DNA of 64,000 bases from assembly GCA_019802505.1 (NCBI GenBank), contig JAFMOC010000310.1:1-64000 (forward strand), given 5' to 3'. Shown here piece by piece: positions 34,901 to 47,055 of the stretch (the first letter of the stretch is position 1; every line of letters starts with the position of its first letter). The notes under the pieces were generated by a model, which had not been told where the DNA came from, did not search any database, and saw only the letters and a list, made by a program, of their open reading frames with translations. The DNA is from Corydoras sp. C115 (lineage: Eukaryota; Chordata; Actinopteri; Siluriformes; Callichthyidae). A program made the position numbers and the translations under genes.

Positions 34901-37180
34901 GGAGGCTGAAAGCCTGGCCATTCAACAGAGGACCAGAGGTGGACCTGCAGTGAACCTGAAGTGGACCTGCAGTGGACCAACAGAGGACCAGAAGTGGACC
35001 TGCAGTGAACCTGAAGTGGATCTGCAGAGGATCAGAAGTGGACCTGCAGTGAACCTGAAGTGGATCTGCAGAGGACCAGAAGTGGACCAGAAGTGAACCT
35101 GAAGTGGTTCTGCAGAGGACAAGAAGTGGATCTGCAGTGGACCAACAGAGGACCTACAGAGGACCAGAAGTGGACCTGAAGTGGATCTGCAGAGGACAAG
35201 AAGTGGATCTGCAGTGGACCTGCAGAGGACCAGAAGTGGACCAGAAGTGAACCTGAAGTGGATCTGCAGAGGACAAGAAGTGGATCTGCAGTGGACCTGC
35301 AGAGGACCAGAAGTGGACCTGAAGTGAACCTGAAGTGGATCTGCAGAGGACAAGAAGTGGAACTGCAGTGGACCAACAGAGAACCAGAAGTGGACCTGCA
35401 GTGAACCTTTAGTGGATCTGCAGAGGACCAGAAGTGGACCTGAGGTGGACCAACAGAGGACCAGAAGTGGATCTGCAGAGGACCAGAAGTGGACCTGCAG
35501 TGAACCTGAAGTGGATCTGCAGAGGACCATAAGTGGACCTGCAGTGGACCAACAGAGGACCAGAAGTGGATCTGCAGAGGACCAGAAGTGGACCTGCAGT
35601 GAACCTGAAGTGGATCTGCAGAGGACAAGAAGTGGATCTGCAGTGGACCAACAGAGGACCAGAAGTGAACTTGAAGTGGACCAACAGAGGACCAGAAGTG
35701 GATCTGCGGTGGACCAATAGAGGACCAGAAATGGATCTGCAGTGGACCAACTGTGGACTAGAAGTGGATCTTAAGTGGACCTGTAGTGGACTAGAAGTAG
35801 ACTAGAAGTGGACCAGCATAGGATCTTCAGTGAACCAGAAGTGGACCAAGAGTTAACCAGCAGTGGATCTACAATGGACCAGTCGTGGACTATCAGTGGT
35901 CAAGAAGTGGACCAATAGTGGACCTCCACCTCATCCCACACCACTGGGATAAGCCTGAATGGAGGCTGAAAGCCTGGCCATTCAACAGAGGACCAGAAGT
36001 GGACCTGCAGTGAACCTGAAGTGGACCAACAGAGGACCAGAAGTGGACCTGCAGTGGACCAACAGAGGACCAGAAGTGGACCTGCAGTGAACCTGAAGTG
36101 GATCTGCAGAGGATCAGAAGTGGACCTGCAGTGAACCTGAAGTGGATCTGCAGAGGACCAGAAGTGGACCAGAAGTGAACCTGAAGTGGATCTGCAGAGG
36201 ACAAGAAGTGGATCTGCAGTGGACCAACAGAGGACCTGCAGAGGACCAGAAGTGGACCTGCAGAGGACCAGAAGTGGACCTGAAGTGAACCTGAAGTGGA
36301 TCTGCAGAGGACAAGAAGTGGAACTGCAGTGCACCAACAGAGGACCAGAAGTGGACCTGCAGTGAACCTGAAGTGGATCTGCAGAGGACCAGAAGTGGAC
36401 CTGCAGTGAACCTTTAGTGGATCTGCAGAGGACCAGAAGTGGACCTGCAGTGGATCAACAGAGGACCAGAAGTGGATCTGCAGAGGACCAGAAGTGGACC
36501 TGCAGTGAACCTGAAGTGGATCTGCAGAGGACCATAAGTGGACCTGCAGTGGACCAACAGAGGACCAGAAGTGGATCTGCAGAGGACCAGAAGTGGACCT
36601 GCAGTGAACCTGAAGTGGATCTGCAGAGGACAAGAAGTGGATCTGCAGTGGACCAACAGAGGACCAGAAGTGAACCTGAAGTGGACCTGCAGAGGACCAG
36701 AAGTGGATCTGAAGTGAACCTGAAGTGGATCTGAAGAGGACAAGAAGTGGAGTTGCAGTGGACCAACAGTGGACCAGAAGTGGACCTGCAGTGAATCTGA
36801 AGTGGACCAACAAAGGACCAGAAGTGGACCTGCAGTGGACCAACAGAGGACCAGAAGTGGACCTTCAGTGAACCTGAAGTGGATCTGCAGAGGACCAGAA
36901 GTGGATCTACAATGTACCGACAGAGGACCAGAAGTGGATCTGCAGTGGACCAACAGAGGACCAGAAATGGATCTGCAGTGGACCTGTAGTGGACTAGAAG
37001 TAGACTAGAAGTGGACCAGCATAGGATCTGCAGTGAACCAGAAGTGGACCAAGAGTTAACCAGCAGTGGATCTACAATGGACCAGTCGTGGACTATCAGT
37101 GGTCAAGAAGTGGACCAATAGTGGACCTCCACCTCATCCCACACCACTGGGATAAGCCTGAATGGAGGCTGAAAGCCTGG
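31903..37180. repeat. 11-bp satellite in 1.1-1.2-kb higher-order units
   Basis: About 480 copies of an 11-bp unit of the type AGTGGACCTGC, AGTGAACCTGA, AGAGGACCAGA or AGTGGACCAAC. Many junctions form CTGCAG (PstI). A marker segment with GTCGTGGACTATCAG, CCACACCACTGGGATAAGCC and GCTGAAAGCCTGGCC recurs with GTCGTGG at 33611, 34823, 35882 and 37085, giving periods of about 1.21, 1.06 and 1.20 kb. The array ends just after the last marker. Three 11-mers make 33 bp, which keeps frames open for up to 316 codons on the minus strand; these are not genes. Confidence 0.97.
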
Positions 37181-38202
37181 CCCCCGTCATCCATCAAACT
37201 CGCTGTCTGAGTTAAATGATCTAATATACAAAAATCTCACATCCACACTGCGAGAGACCCAGTGAAGTGAGGAGAACATACCAAACCACACCATTACCAG
37301 GCCTTAGCTTAAAAAAAAGAATTTCTTTTCTGTATAAAGATGAAAGCAGAGTTCTCAGACGCCGTTTGCAGGAGATCATGGAACCCGTCAGCGCGGCCTT
37401 GTTGCGGATGAACCCCCGCCCGGCGCCCCGGATGATTTATATGTTTGAATGCGGAGGAAAAGCCTCCATCTCAGACTCAATGCCGTCTGCCGAGCGTGGG
37501 CTCAGAGATGGATTACGGTGCCGGCGGAGAACCTAAACGCCCGGGCTTCACCGCCGGGAGACTGGAAATATGAGGTGCCGCATACGAGCGTCTCCGCGGG
37601 ACCCCGGACGACCCCGGGAGGGGAGGAGTCCGTGAGAGCGATGCCGTCACGGCGCGAGTGTGTGATAGTCGCGGGGTCAACGAGGCGCCAAGAACGCCGG
37701 GGAAGCGCTCAGCCGGCCCTCCTACGGGTTCTGCTCGCCGTCACGGTGACGGGGGGACGGGGGGGAATGCGGAGCCGCCCGTCACCCGGAGGTGAGCCTG
37801 GACGGCATCATTTTTTATTGCTCGGCTTAATCCGAATCCCCCCCCCCCCAGCGCCTGAATCAGCAGACGCTCGCCCAGGAACCTGCCCCCCCCCCCCACC
37901 CCCGAACCCCGGACCGTATCGGTCTCCCGCAGACGGACCTTTCCCTTTTTTTTATTTGGAGATAACGGCGGCTTCTTTATCCTGAGACGAACAATTACAG
38001 TGAAACGCCGCAGACTGGGACGGCTCAGGACACGCAGGCAGGCAGTGCATTGTGGGGATTTTACAGAGACTTTGCGTCAGGTTTTAGAACCTTCATCATC
38101 GGCCCTGCGGAACCGATTTAAAAAAGGGTTTTATTTTCACATCCGCCCGGGTTAATAATCATAAATGATTAATTTATCTAATAAATAATACTGTATAATA
38201 TC
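37181..38202. other. CpG-rich single-copy block
   Basis: No tandem repeat. CpG is dense from 37380 to 37800, with C-runs at 37841-37850 and 37888-37897. A frame around 37370-37480 starts after TTTGCAG but matches nothing I know. It could be a CpG island. Confidence 0.4.
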
Positions 38203-38430
38203 GAGAAGTTTAGCATGTTCTCCTCTCAGCTCTAGGGATTCTCAGTTCAAATCCCAATCTGGGTGGAGTTTCCATGTTCTCCCCATGTCAGCATGGGTTT
38301 CCTCCGGGTTCTCCAGTTTCCTCCCGCAGTCCAAAAATATGGATCAAGGTCAATTGAATGCTCTAAATTGCCCCATATAGAGTGTGTGTGTCTGTGTTAG
38401 TGTGTGTATCCTGGGTGTATCTGCGTATAT
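38203..38430 (+). mobile_element. V-SINE, lacking far tail
   Basis: TTAGCATGTTCTCCTCTCAG, a B-box-like AGTTCAAATCCC, the core with TTTCCTCCCGCAGTCC, GCCCCATATAGAGTGTGTG, and a short tail to CTGGGTGTATCTGCG are present. Confidence 0.82.
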
Positions 38431-38479
38431 CCTCGTCGTAATCTAGTCTGGTTTTGAAAGTGAGCGCTGATCGCTGAGT

Positions 38480-38868
38480 AACAGGATTGGGAATTGAGAT
38501 TCGAACCTGGATCGTCAGCGCTGAGAGAAAAACATACTAACTGCTATATAAGGGCAATTTAGAGCAGCAAATTCACCTTGAATCCACGTTTTTGGACTGT
38601 GGGAGGAAACCGGAGAACCCAGAGGAAACCCAGGCGGACACGTGGAGGACATGGAAACCAGACATCCATCCAGATTGGGATTCGAACTCACTCACATAGA
38701 GCCATACAGTATACACTACATGGGGCAACTTACATAGGGGCAATTAAGAACAGCAAATCTACATCGAATTACATTGATGTTTTTGGACACGGGGAGAACA
38801 CGGAAGCTCCACCCAGACCGGGATTCACACCTGCTCTGAGAGGAGAACATGCCAACCACTACCATTAA
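38480..38868 (-). mobile_element. Cluster of minus-strand V-SINE fragments
   Basis: Three truncated pieces lie head to tail: a head with GAGATTCGAACC (38493-38545), core plus head (38545-38695), and another core plus head (38720-38868) with its core shortened by about 40 bp. They oppose the copy at 38203-38430, forming an inverted pair. Confidence 0.75.
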
Positions 38869-38939
38869 ATATAATAAATGTAATGTTTTACATTAAAGGG
38901 ACTGTGTGCAATAATGTGATTGTGTAGAAAGGCTTCGGT

Positions 38940-38973
<34 letters not shown>

Positions 38974-39950
38974 CTCGTCCCACTCGTCCCCAAAGTTTTT
39001 TACTGTAAAGAAGAGAGAAGTGAGTGCAGTTGCTAGGAGACCTCTTGATGAGCAGTGTGTAGCCTCAGCATGCTAACGGTAGCGACCGCCTCGCGGGGGA
39101 TTTGAGGGGATTTAGGTATATGAAAGCGTGGCGCCGTGGCCGGCGGGGTAAACGAGGTAAACACGCGCGGGAACAGGGACGGGCTTTGAGCGTATCTGCC
39201 CGATACATCCCCGGAATCCCACGCCCCCGCACTCCTCCTGGCGGCGCCGGCGCGCACGTCCGCGGGGCCCGGCGGCCCCCTCGCTTTAAACGCGCCGGAC
39301 TCCAAAGCCGGGAAATAATTAGGAGGCGCGTACGGGGGATTTGAGGCGTCTTACGGCAACGTGGACGTGGCTGGGAAGTGTGCGTTGTGTCTTAATGATT
39401 AATTCAGTCTCTGTGATGGGGAAGGAGGCACAGGAGCAGGTGGAGGTGCAGGTTCAGCTCAATATACCGTCGTCGGTTCTGGCGGCCGTTCCTCGTTTAA
39501 TCTCCGAGCTTCGATTTTCGCGGCGTTCCCGTGAGTAAGCCGTCGGCGGAGCGCAGGCCAGGTGACCTCGTGCTAATTAGGCGACGCCGAAGACCGCGAG
39601 TTGAACCTGAGGGTGGTGGTGCAGCCGATGTTTATAGACTGTGAGAAGTGTGAGTGTGTTCGCTGTGTTTATTGTACGTTAAACACCTTTTGGAGGGGGG
39701 GGGGGGGTAACAGGCACCACCCGGTGGTGAACGTGGGCATTACAACCCCGCGAGAGACAAATACCAGTTTATGAAATTGATCTAAACGAAGGTTCCTGTT
39801 CTTGCACATCCATCCTGCTCCACTGTGAGGTCTTCAGCTTCTTCCCAGGAGGCGTTGAGGTCTTTGAGGTCATTGATGTAGGGCTGGCGGCAGGTCAGTC
39901 TACACATGTTGGACTCCTGGTGGAACCCATCCAAACATTGTCTTCAGGAT
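38869..39950. other. Single-copy CpG-rich block with (CA)n
   Basis: (CA)n lies at 38941-38970 and a G-run near 39695-39708. The section 39060-39560 is densely CpG and carries a candidate exon at 39408-39530. No known gene is recognised. Confidence 0.4.
39408..39530 (+). other. Candidate exon, 41 codons
   Basis: A near-perfect donor GTGAGTAAG follows at 39531 and a weak acceptor TTAATTCAG precedes 39408. The open frame includes MGKEAQEQVEVQVQLN and ends in an arginine-rich stretch. The length, 123 bp, is a multiple of three. It matches no family I recognise and the acceptor lacks a good pyrimidine tract. Confidence 0.12.
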
Positions 39951-40292
39951 TCGTCTGTGCTCAGGTGTTGAGGTGCTGCTGAAGAACTTCTGACGTTCTG
40001 CTGAGGTACTGCTGAGGTATTGCTGTTATGCTGTTGATGTTCTGCTGAAGAAAGGCTGAGAAACTGCTGAGGAACTGTTGGATACTGTTGAGGTTCTGCT
40101 TGAGGTATTGTTGGTGCTGCTGAGGTGCTGCTGAGTTTCTGATGGAGAATTGCTGAGGAACTGCTTAGGTACTGTTGAGGTTTTTCTTGAGGTGCTGTTG
40201 GTGCTGCTGTGGAACTGCTGAGGTATTGTTGGTGCTGCTAAGGAACTGCTGAGGTTCTGTCGGTGTTGCTGAGGTTCTGCTTATGTACGGCC
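39951..40292. repeat. GCTGAGGTTCT-type minisatellite
   Basis: Degenerate units of 12-15 bp such as TGCTGAGGTACTGC and TGCTGAGGAACTGT. Confidence 0.85.
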
Positions 40293-41125
40293 CGGTGAGA
40301 TTTCAACCCAGGGTGAGATGAATTAGAATGGCGATTATGAGAACGGTCCTCTCCTCCGACGGACCTCACAGATGCCCCTCTGGATGAACGGATGGTTCCA
40401 GAAAGACCAGATGTCTGTCATATCTGTAAACCAGCTCCGAAAAAACGTGCTGTATGTGTAAAGGGTGGGGGTCCCAATACTTTACAGTACATAAGCTCAA
40501 ACTTTAATCTGAGGCTGATGAATGACCTCAAACACATCGAGCTCCACCGGGGGTGGGGGGGGGGGCGTTTTCCCCAACGACGCTCCGCGTGTTTGTTTGT
40601 TCTGCGGGCGGCATTCTCCTCTCTCACTTTTTAAGCGGGCGATCGGAACGCAGCACTCGGAACGCAGCGTGGCCCGAGGAGCAAAGGCCATTAGCATTTA
40701 GATTTCTCTTTCATTTTCATTGATCAACGTCCCACTCCCCTGATGGCAGTGTCGGCGCCCTCGGTGGACGTTCCGTGGATGATTTTCGTAAATGAAGGTC
40801 ACTGATGAAGCCGGCAGATCTGTTTATTCTGCTGTCACTTTGCCGCCTCATTCGGTGACGAGAACCTCCATCGTCTTCCGAAACCCAGCTAGAACACGCT
40901 TCAAAGTTGACAGTTCCTCCACCTGCCTGATGGGGGCACCTCAATTATTGCAGTGTGTGCCACACCCCATTGCAGGTTGCCCCACTTTTGCAGATACAGC
41001 AGGTTTTTACTTATCTGTATTGAGAGGGTGAAGTGAATGGGAGGGTGAAGTTTGGAGAAGGGTGTAAGAACAGCAGATCATCATAGTGGAAATAAAGGTT
41101 CACTGTAATGAATACACATAGCGTT
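40293..41125. other. Single-copy block
   Basis: G-run at 40545-40563. The 40670-40730 stretch (GGCCATTAGCATTTAG, TTCATTGATCAACG) looks like regulatory DNA. No gene is recognised. Confidence 0.35.
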
Positions 41126-41425
41126 TAATGCACGGTGGCTTAGGGGTTGGCATGTTCTCCTCTCAGTGTTGCGAATCCAGGTTCGAATCCCAAACTGGTT
41201 GGGGTTTCCATGTTCTCCACCTGTCGGCATTGGTTTTCTTTGGGTTCTCCGGTTTCTCCTCCCAGACCAAAAATCTGGCCTGTGAAAGACAAGAAAATTG
41301 CTCTTTTAGATTGCCCCATCCAAATTGCCCCTATATAGTGTCTGTGTGAGTGAGTGTGTGTCCAGCGATGGATTGGCACCCTGTCCTGAGTGTATCTGCC
41401 CACCGCCCGAAATGTTCTCCCCTGA
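41126..41425 (+). mobile_element. V-SINE, 5'-complete
   Basis: CACGGTGGCTTAGGGGTTGG (A box), GGTTCGAATCCC (B box near 41180), a diverged core, TTGCCCCTATATAGTGTCTG and the tail to AAATGTTCTCCCCTG are seen. The final ATGG-rich tail is deleted. Confidence 0.82.
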
Positions 41426-41506
41426 CGATAATGAGACGATATGTTCTATTAATCTCCATTTAAAAAGCATCAAATGTTTGTGCACCCCCCTAAAACTCTA
41501 TATATC

Positions 41507-41815
41507 CATCAATTATCTTCCACTTTATCCTATATTAGGGACAGGGGGGGGGGTGTCCATGCCCATCCAGGGGAGAACATTTTGGGCGCTGGGCAGATAC
41601 ACCCAGGACAGGGGGGCAATCTATCACTGGACACACACTCACTCACTCATATAGACACATACACACTCTATATGGGGCAATTTGGAGCATTCAATTGACT
41701 TGATCCATGTTTTTGGACTGTTGGAGGAAACCGGAGAACCCGGAGGAAACCCACTCGGACACGAGGAGAACATGGAAACTCCACGTAGATAGGGATTTGA
41801 ACCAGGAATCCCTAA
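41507..41815 (-). mobile_element. V-SINE, inverted relative to 41126-41425
   Basis: Plus-strand order: CATCAATTATCTTCCACTTT tail, G-run, GCCCATCCAGGGGAGAAC, GGACTGTTGGAGGAAACCGG, and GGGATTTGAACCAGGAATCC. Only about 80 bp separates its tail from that of the preceding SINE. Confidence 0.85.
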
Positions 41816-42063
41816 ACTCTATTTATTTATATATTTATTTATTTATTTATATATAGATGAGACTGAGGGTTGTGGACACACCCCTCTGTCTCGAACCTCA
41901 GCGCTGTTTAATGAAGCATGGTTTCTCGCGACGCCGTTCCGTGTTTTTAATCTTTTTTCTGGCGCCGCCGCCGTTGCTTTGATGTTCGGTGTCTAAAACT
42001 GTACCTCGCATGAATATTCAGATCCGTCTCCACGTCCCGCCGGCTTCAGCGCCTGCAGCGTCG

Positions 42064-42106
<43 letters not shown>

Positions 42107-42334
42107 CGGGTCTGAGACGGCCATTGTGTGCAGGGTTAAATGAGTCCATTATTGAAATGCATGATGGGAGGTGGGGGTCACATCCTGTGCTTTCCTACTT
42201 AGCGTGATGGAGCCTTAGGAGTCGAATGGATGTGCGACAATAAGCATGTTCAGACACACACACACACACATACACACACACACACACATCCTTTATTTAG
42301 GCTGGTGATGCACTAATCCTGTGTCTTTATAGCA
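41816..42334. other. Single-copy spacer with (TG)n and (CA)n
   Basis: (TG)n lies at 42067-42104 and CA tracts at 42255-42289. The segment 41880-42060 is CpG-bearing unique sequence. No gene is seen. Confidence 0.45.
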
Positions 42335-43890
42335 TCCTGGGTTTAAATCCCATAATATACAGTATGTATAGGTTTCACTTGCTCCCTGCTATGTGAGTTT
42401 TGTATGTTCTCCTCATTTCAGTATACGTTTTTCCAAAAATTCCTGATTTCTGATCTAATTGACACATTAACACGTTCTTATTATTCAAATTTGATCATTT
42501 TTGTAGTTTGGGGTTTGAATGAAATGTAATATGTTTATTAATTGATGTCAGGAAGTTTATTAATTGATATCAGAGTGGGCGGGGGCATAGTGGTCCGTCT
42601 ACATTTTTTAGAGATGAGCACGAAAGTATTTAAAGCGTTTAAAATCACTGAGCTGAGAACTGTGTGCATTTATTTAAGGTTTACACTTGTAAGGTACACT
42701 TGACTTGTATATCAGAGGTCAGTAATGGGTGGCCCGCGGGTCCAATAATATATGTAGAGGTTTCACTTGCTCAATGTTATGTGAGTTTGGTATGTTCTAC
42801 TCATGTCGATATACGTTTTTCCTGAAATTCCCGATTTCTGATCATGGGTCAAACACCTCCTCACAACACCTAATTTATGCATTAACACATCCTTATTATT
42901 TAAATTTTATTATTTTTGTAGTTTTGGGTTTAAATAAAATGTAACACATTAACTAATTGATGTCAGTAAGTTACATCACAGTGGGCGGGGCTATAGTGGT
43001 CCTCTACATTTTTTTTTTTTAAATGAGCACGAAAGTATTTAAAGACTTTAAAAGCACTGAACTGAGATCTGTGTGCATTTATTTAAGATTTACACTCGAC
43101 TCTGTACTTTATACCTTCTACACTCGACTTGTATATCAGAGGTCAGTAATGGGTGGACCGCGGGGCCGGGTCCGGACCCAGACGTTGTTCATTGTGGACC
43201 CGAACGACGGACGACAAACTGTTGGTACAAGTTTCAGTATGTCGTCGTGGGTTTAATTCCCATAATATATATACATTTGCGTTTCATTTGCTCCCTGCTA
43301 TGTGAGTTTTGTATGTTCTCCTCGGGTCCAGATGCATTTATCCAGGAATTCCCAATTTCCGATCACAGGTCAAACTCCACCTCACAACATCTAGTTTATA
43401 CATTAATGTGTCCTTATATTCAAATTTGATTTAAAATATTCATTTTTGTAATTTTGGGCTTAAATAAAATTTAATACATTATTAATTGATGTCAGGAAGC
43501 TCCATCAGAGTGGGCTGGGCCATAGTGGTCCATCTAGATTTTTCAGAGATGAGCACGAAAGTATTTAAAGCGTTTAAAATCACAGAACTGAGAACTGTGT
43601 GCATTTATTTAAGGTTTACACTCGACTTGTATATCAGAGGTCAGTAATGGGTGGCCCGCGGGGCCGGGGCCGGACCCAGACGTTGTTCACGGTGGGCCCG
43701 AACGACGGACGGCAAACTGTTGACATCAACGCCGTCATGGGTTTAATTCACATAACATATATATACCTATATTAGGTTTCATGTGGATTTTGTATGTTCT
43801 CCTCGTGTCGATATACCTTTTTCGAGTAATATTCCTGTTTTCTGATCACAGGTCAAACTCCGCCTCACAACGTGTAATTTACACATGAAA
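42335..43890. repeat. Four-unit tandem repeat, about 400-510 bp
   Basis: Units start around CATAATATA at about 42351, 42746, 43261 and 43752 (the last truncated). Each has a SINE-core-like GTGAGTTTTGTATGTTCTCC, TATACGTTTTTCC, AATTGATGTCAGGAAG, GAGCACGAAAGTATTTAAAG and TTGTATATCAGAGGTCAGTA followed by GGGTGG. The units have diverged by substitutions and indels, so the expansion is old. Confidence 0.88.
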
Positions 43891-44184
43891 TGATTTTATT
43901 AACATGATATTATGACATCACAGTCATGGCCACGCCCCTCCCGAGACTCATTGATTGGTTGTTGGATTTAATTATAGGCGTTGTTAATGCCGTGGCTTCT
44001 AATGTATGTTTAAAAATGATTTACGTTCAACCTACACAGACACACGGCGCTGAGATCAAACACACTCACACCCCGAACACTGCGCTCACAAAGGGTTCCG
44101 ACTGAATGGCAACAAATTGGCAGAAACACACTCTGTAATTTGGTGGAAAGCTTTCTAAGATAAGTGGTGGCTGTTAGAACTGAA

Positions 44185-44229
<45 letters not shown>

Positions 44230-46204
44230 CAGCCTATGAATGCCAACTGCTTTGAAATGCCATTTCTGGTAAAAACCCTTCAAACCGTCCAAATACTTTT
44301 GTCAGCATTGGTGGACGAAGCACTTGGGGCTCTTACATGTACACCTACAGAAGATTTGCCCCCACCCCCATCCACAAACCCCTATTTATAACCCCTAAGG
44401 GCAGATACAGAAGTTGGATGACGGGACCCGCTCCCCATCGCCCTTCTAATTCATCTCCGTGGTGATTGCTGGGAGTTGAGGGCGGACCTGTGCATTCCCA
44501 TCACACTGGCCTCACACTGCCCTGCCCTCAGAGACCTTGCTTTGTGCCCCGGGGCAGGATGTGGACCCACGGAGGCGTCACATCAGGTCATACGTGGCTT
44601 GGACGCCTGTAGAACCTCCAGATGTTGAGCAGATGTGATTTGGGACACCTATATAATACTTGGGTCATTTATGCTGTTGGGTCGTACCGCTCATTGAATC
44701 TGATTGGACGAGCTGTTGTTCCAGCTGTGACATCATTAACGATAACACACGCCTCTGAGCGCTTCACATTTGTATCAATGCGTGAAATTCAACACAATAT
44801 TTTAATTAATAATAAAATATAAATTAATGTAAACACAATCATCAATGTTGCACTGTTTTTATAAACTGCGTTCTGTAATTTGACCACTAGATGGCAGTGT
44901 TCGCGTTTGATTTTAGAGAAACGGCAATCTTGTTACTGAGCGATCAGCATTCGTTTTAAAAACCAGACTAGATTACATGGCAGAAGATCAGATTATTAAC
45001 GATTTAACTGAATCGAACCTTGTTTTTTTATTAAAGTGTGTTTGTAAGTTTTGTAAGTTTTATTAAAGCAATCAGACACTCGAGGTTGTGTATTATTGTG
45101 AATAAATCACGTAAAGAGGTGGAACTGTTCTCCACTACACATCGGGACTTATAACACCTCTTTATGGGGTTTATTTGCAATAATGCCACGCCCTCTCGTA
45201 CCGTATTGCTTTGTAACTGGATTGAAATCACCGGTCAGATGATTTGTTCGAACCTGGGGTCGTTAATCTGAGTGTGGTGCTAATCCTGGCGTTATCGGAT
45301 TGTTCTGTGGATTCCTCGGAGAACGTGGTCCATTTGGGGCGGTGCTCTTTAGACCTCGTGTCAAGAAATTAAGAAACATTGACTAAAAGCCAGCGTCTCT
45401 CTCTCTCTGTTTATGAGCGTCTCTCGTTCGCACGCTCTCGTGTCTTTAATAGTTCTTCCCGGAACAATGAGGAAACATTTAAGAGAGCTGATATAATTAT
45501 AGACCCTCCAGCTCCTTAATTTCTAATGATCATAAAGGAAAAGCTGTCTGCTCAGCAGTTAACGACTCTTCAGGGGAGATTTACGCCGAATTGCTTTTCT
45601 CTGATAGGCTCCAGATATCAGAATTCATACGAGACCGACCGGGGTGTTTCACGGCCCTGGGGCCACACCCGGCCCTTAGATGTTCCTTAGTCGTCCGGCC
45701 CACGCCTGGTCTCTCCAAAAAGTTAATACACAGGGCAATTATTCATTATAATGCCTCATGTCACTTTGCGTTATAAAGCCTTATGGCATATTGTTATAAT
45801 ACTTTATTATAATTGTGATTATAAACATCTATTTACATTGTGTGTACATATATATATACACACATATATTTTTTTAGTTAATCATTTTGAGCTCTGCGGT
45901 CACGTCCTTGTTAACAGAATTATGTTTATTTGCGGATGTGTGTGTGTGTGTGTGTGGGGGGGGGGGGGGGTTGACTGAGCCGAGCTGCCTCTCGGTGCTA
46001 CGCTGGTGACATCATCAGAGCCGGGATCATTTCTACGGCTGCAATTTGTTTCCTAATTTGATTTCTTAATTTGTTTTCAGACTGAATGCAGAGAGCAAAT
46101 TAAAAATTTAATTACACAGATAATTATCGATGGTCCTCGGTGCATGAAAACGAGGAGTTACTTACACAACAGTAAACATTTCAGGCAGCAGGTGAACGTT
46201 TGAT
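43891..46204. other. Large single-copy block with (TG)n
   Basis: (TG)n lies at 44189-44228, TATATATACACACATATA near 45850-45868, and a G-run at 45955-45970. The sections 45450-45600 and 46035-46135 have ATTA-type motifs (GATATAATTATAGACC, CTAATTTGATTTCTTAATTT) and may be conserved elements. No open frame looks coding. Confidence 0.4.
44884..44897 (+). promoter_or_regulatory. CTCF-consensus motif
   Basis: CCACTAGATGGCAG matches CCASYAGRKGGCRS at all 14 positions. By base counts a perfect match is expected roughly 0.03 times in a window this size on both strands. It lies in single-copy DNA. Binding is untested. Confidence 0.5.
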
Positions 46205-46224
46205 CTTCAGAGTGGATGGGGAAG

Positions 46225-47055
46225 TGGGAAAAGTGGAGCAGGGTGAGGATGATGATGATGATGATGAGGAGCACCAGGTGATGATATACAACAGGATCAG
46301 AACATCTGAAATCTCCAAAACGACAGCTATGGTGGTCTGTAGGGGGCAGAGGTGGTCCAGGTGGGTACCAGCGATGGGGGCATTGGTGCAGTTGGGGGTG
46401 GAGTCTGGACCGAGCTGAAGATGTTAATGCTGGTTCTGATAGAAAGCTGTGAGATCCAAGCTGTGAGCAGTCAGGGTTCAAATGCTTACCCCAGTCCTGT
46501 GCTCCAAGTACCAACAATGGACATCAAAACTGAACCATGGATCAATGGAAGAGGGTGGAGTTGTGATAAATCATGGTTTTGTGGATGGAGGGTTCATGAT
46601 GCGTGTCACGCACCTGGAGAACACATGGTAGCAGGATGCACTATGGGGAAAAAGGTATGTAGGTGGAGGCAGGTTGATGCTTTGGACAACGTTCTACTGG
46701 AAACCTGGTCTCCTGCATCCATGTGGATGTTCCTTGAACACCTCCACCTACCTGAGCATCGTTTCAGACAACGTTCACCCTTTCATGTCTCAACAGTCTC
46801 CCTGATGGGCGTGGCCTCCTTCAGCAGGATGATGCTCCTCGCACCCAACATGGTTCTGGATGGTTCGAGGAGAACATCAGCCAGTTTGAGGTCTTGACTC
46901 CGCCTCCAAATCCCTCAGATCTCAATCCGATCCATCTGTGAGATGTGCTGGATGAACTAATCTGGAGCTCCATCTTCCAGGAGGAGGGGAACATCTTGGT
47001 GCCAGATAGCACAACTCACCCTCAGGGTTCTGGTGGAATGAATGTCCTGTAATTA
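46225..47055 (+). pseudogene. Decayed Tc1-like transposase / transposon
   Basis: The nucleotide sequence follows a fish Tc1-like element. GAAATCTCCAAAACGACAG is near 46310, GTTAATGCTGGTTCTGATAG near 46422, AACACATGGTAGCAGGATGC near 46621, and the catalytic DDE region starts near 46823. That region translates as DDAPRTQHGSGWFEEN, then PPPNPSDLNPI, where the family has a DNAPxH motif and WPxxSPDLNPIEHLWD. Here the IEHLWD part is broken by a lost codon and a stop. Frame changes occur between the upstream and DDE parts, so it cannot encode an active enzyme. Terminal inverted repeats were not located. Confidence 0.8.

Noticed and set aside
31706..36843. Minus-strand frames of up to 316 codons with VHCRSTSGPL repeats
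   Set aside because: Three 11-bp units make 33 bp, so frames stay open by arithmetic. They shift with each indel and are not conserved as a protein.
46158..46517. 119-codon minus-strand frame
   Set aside because: Antisense to the Tc1-like relic, which explains the sequence on the plus strand.
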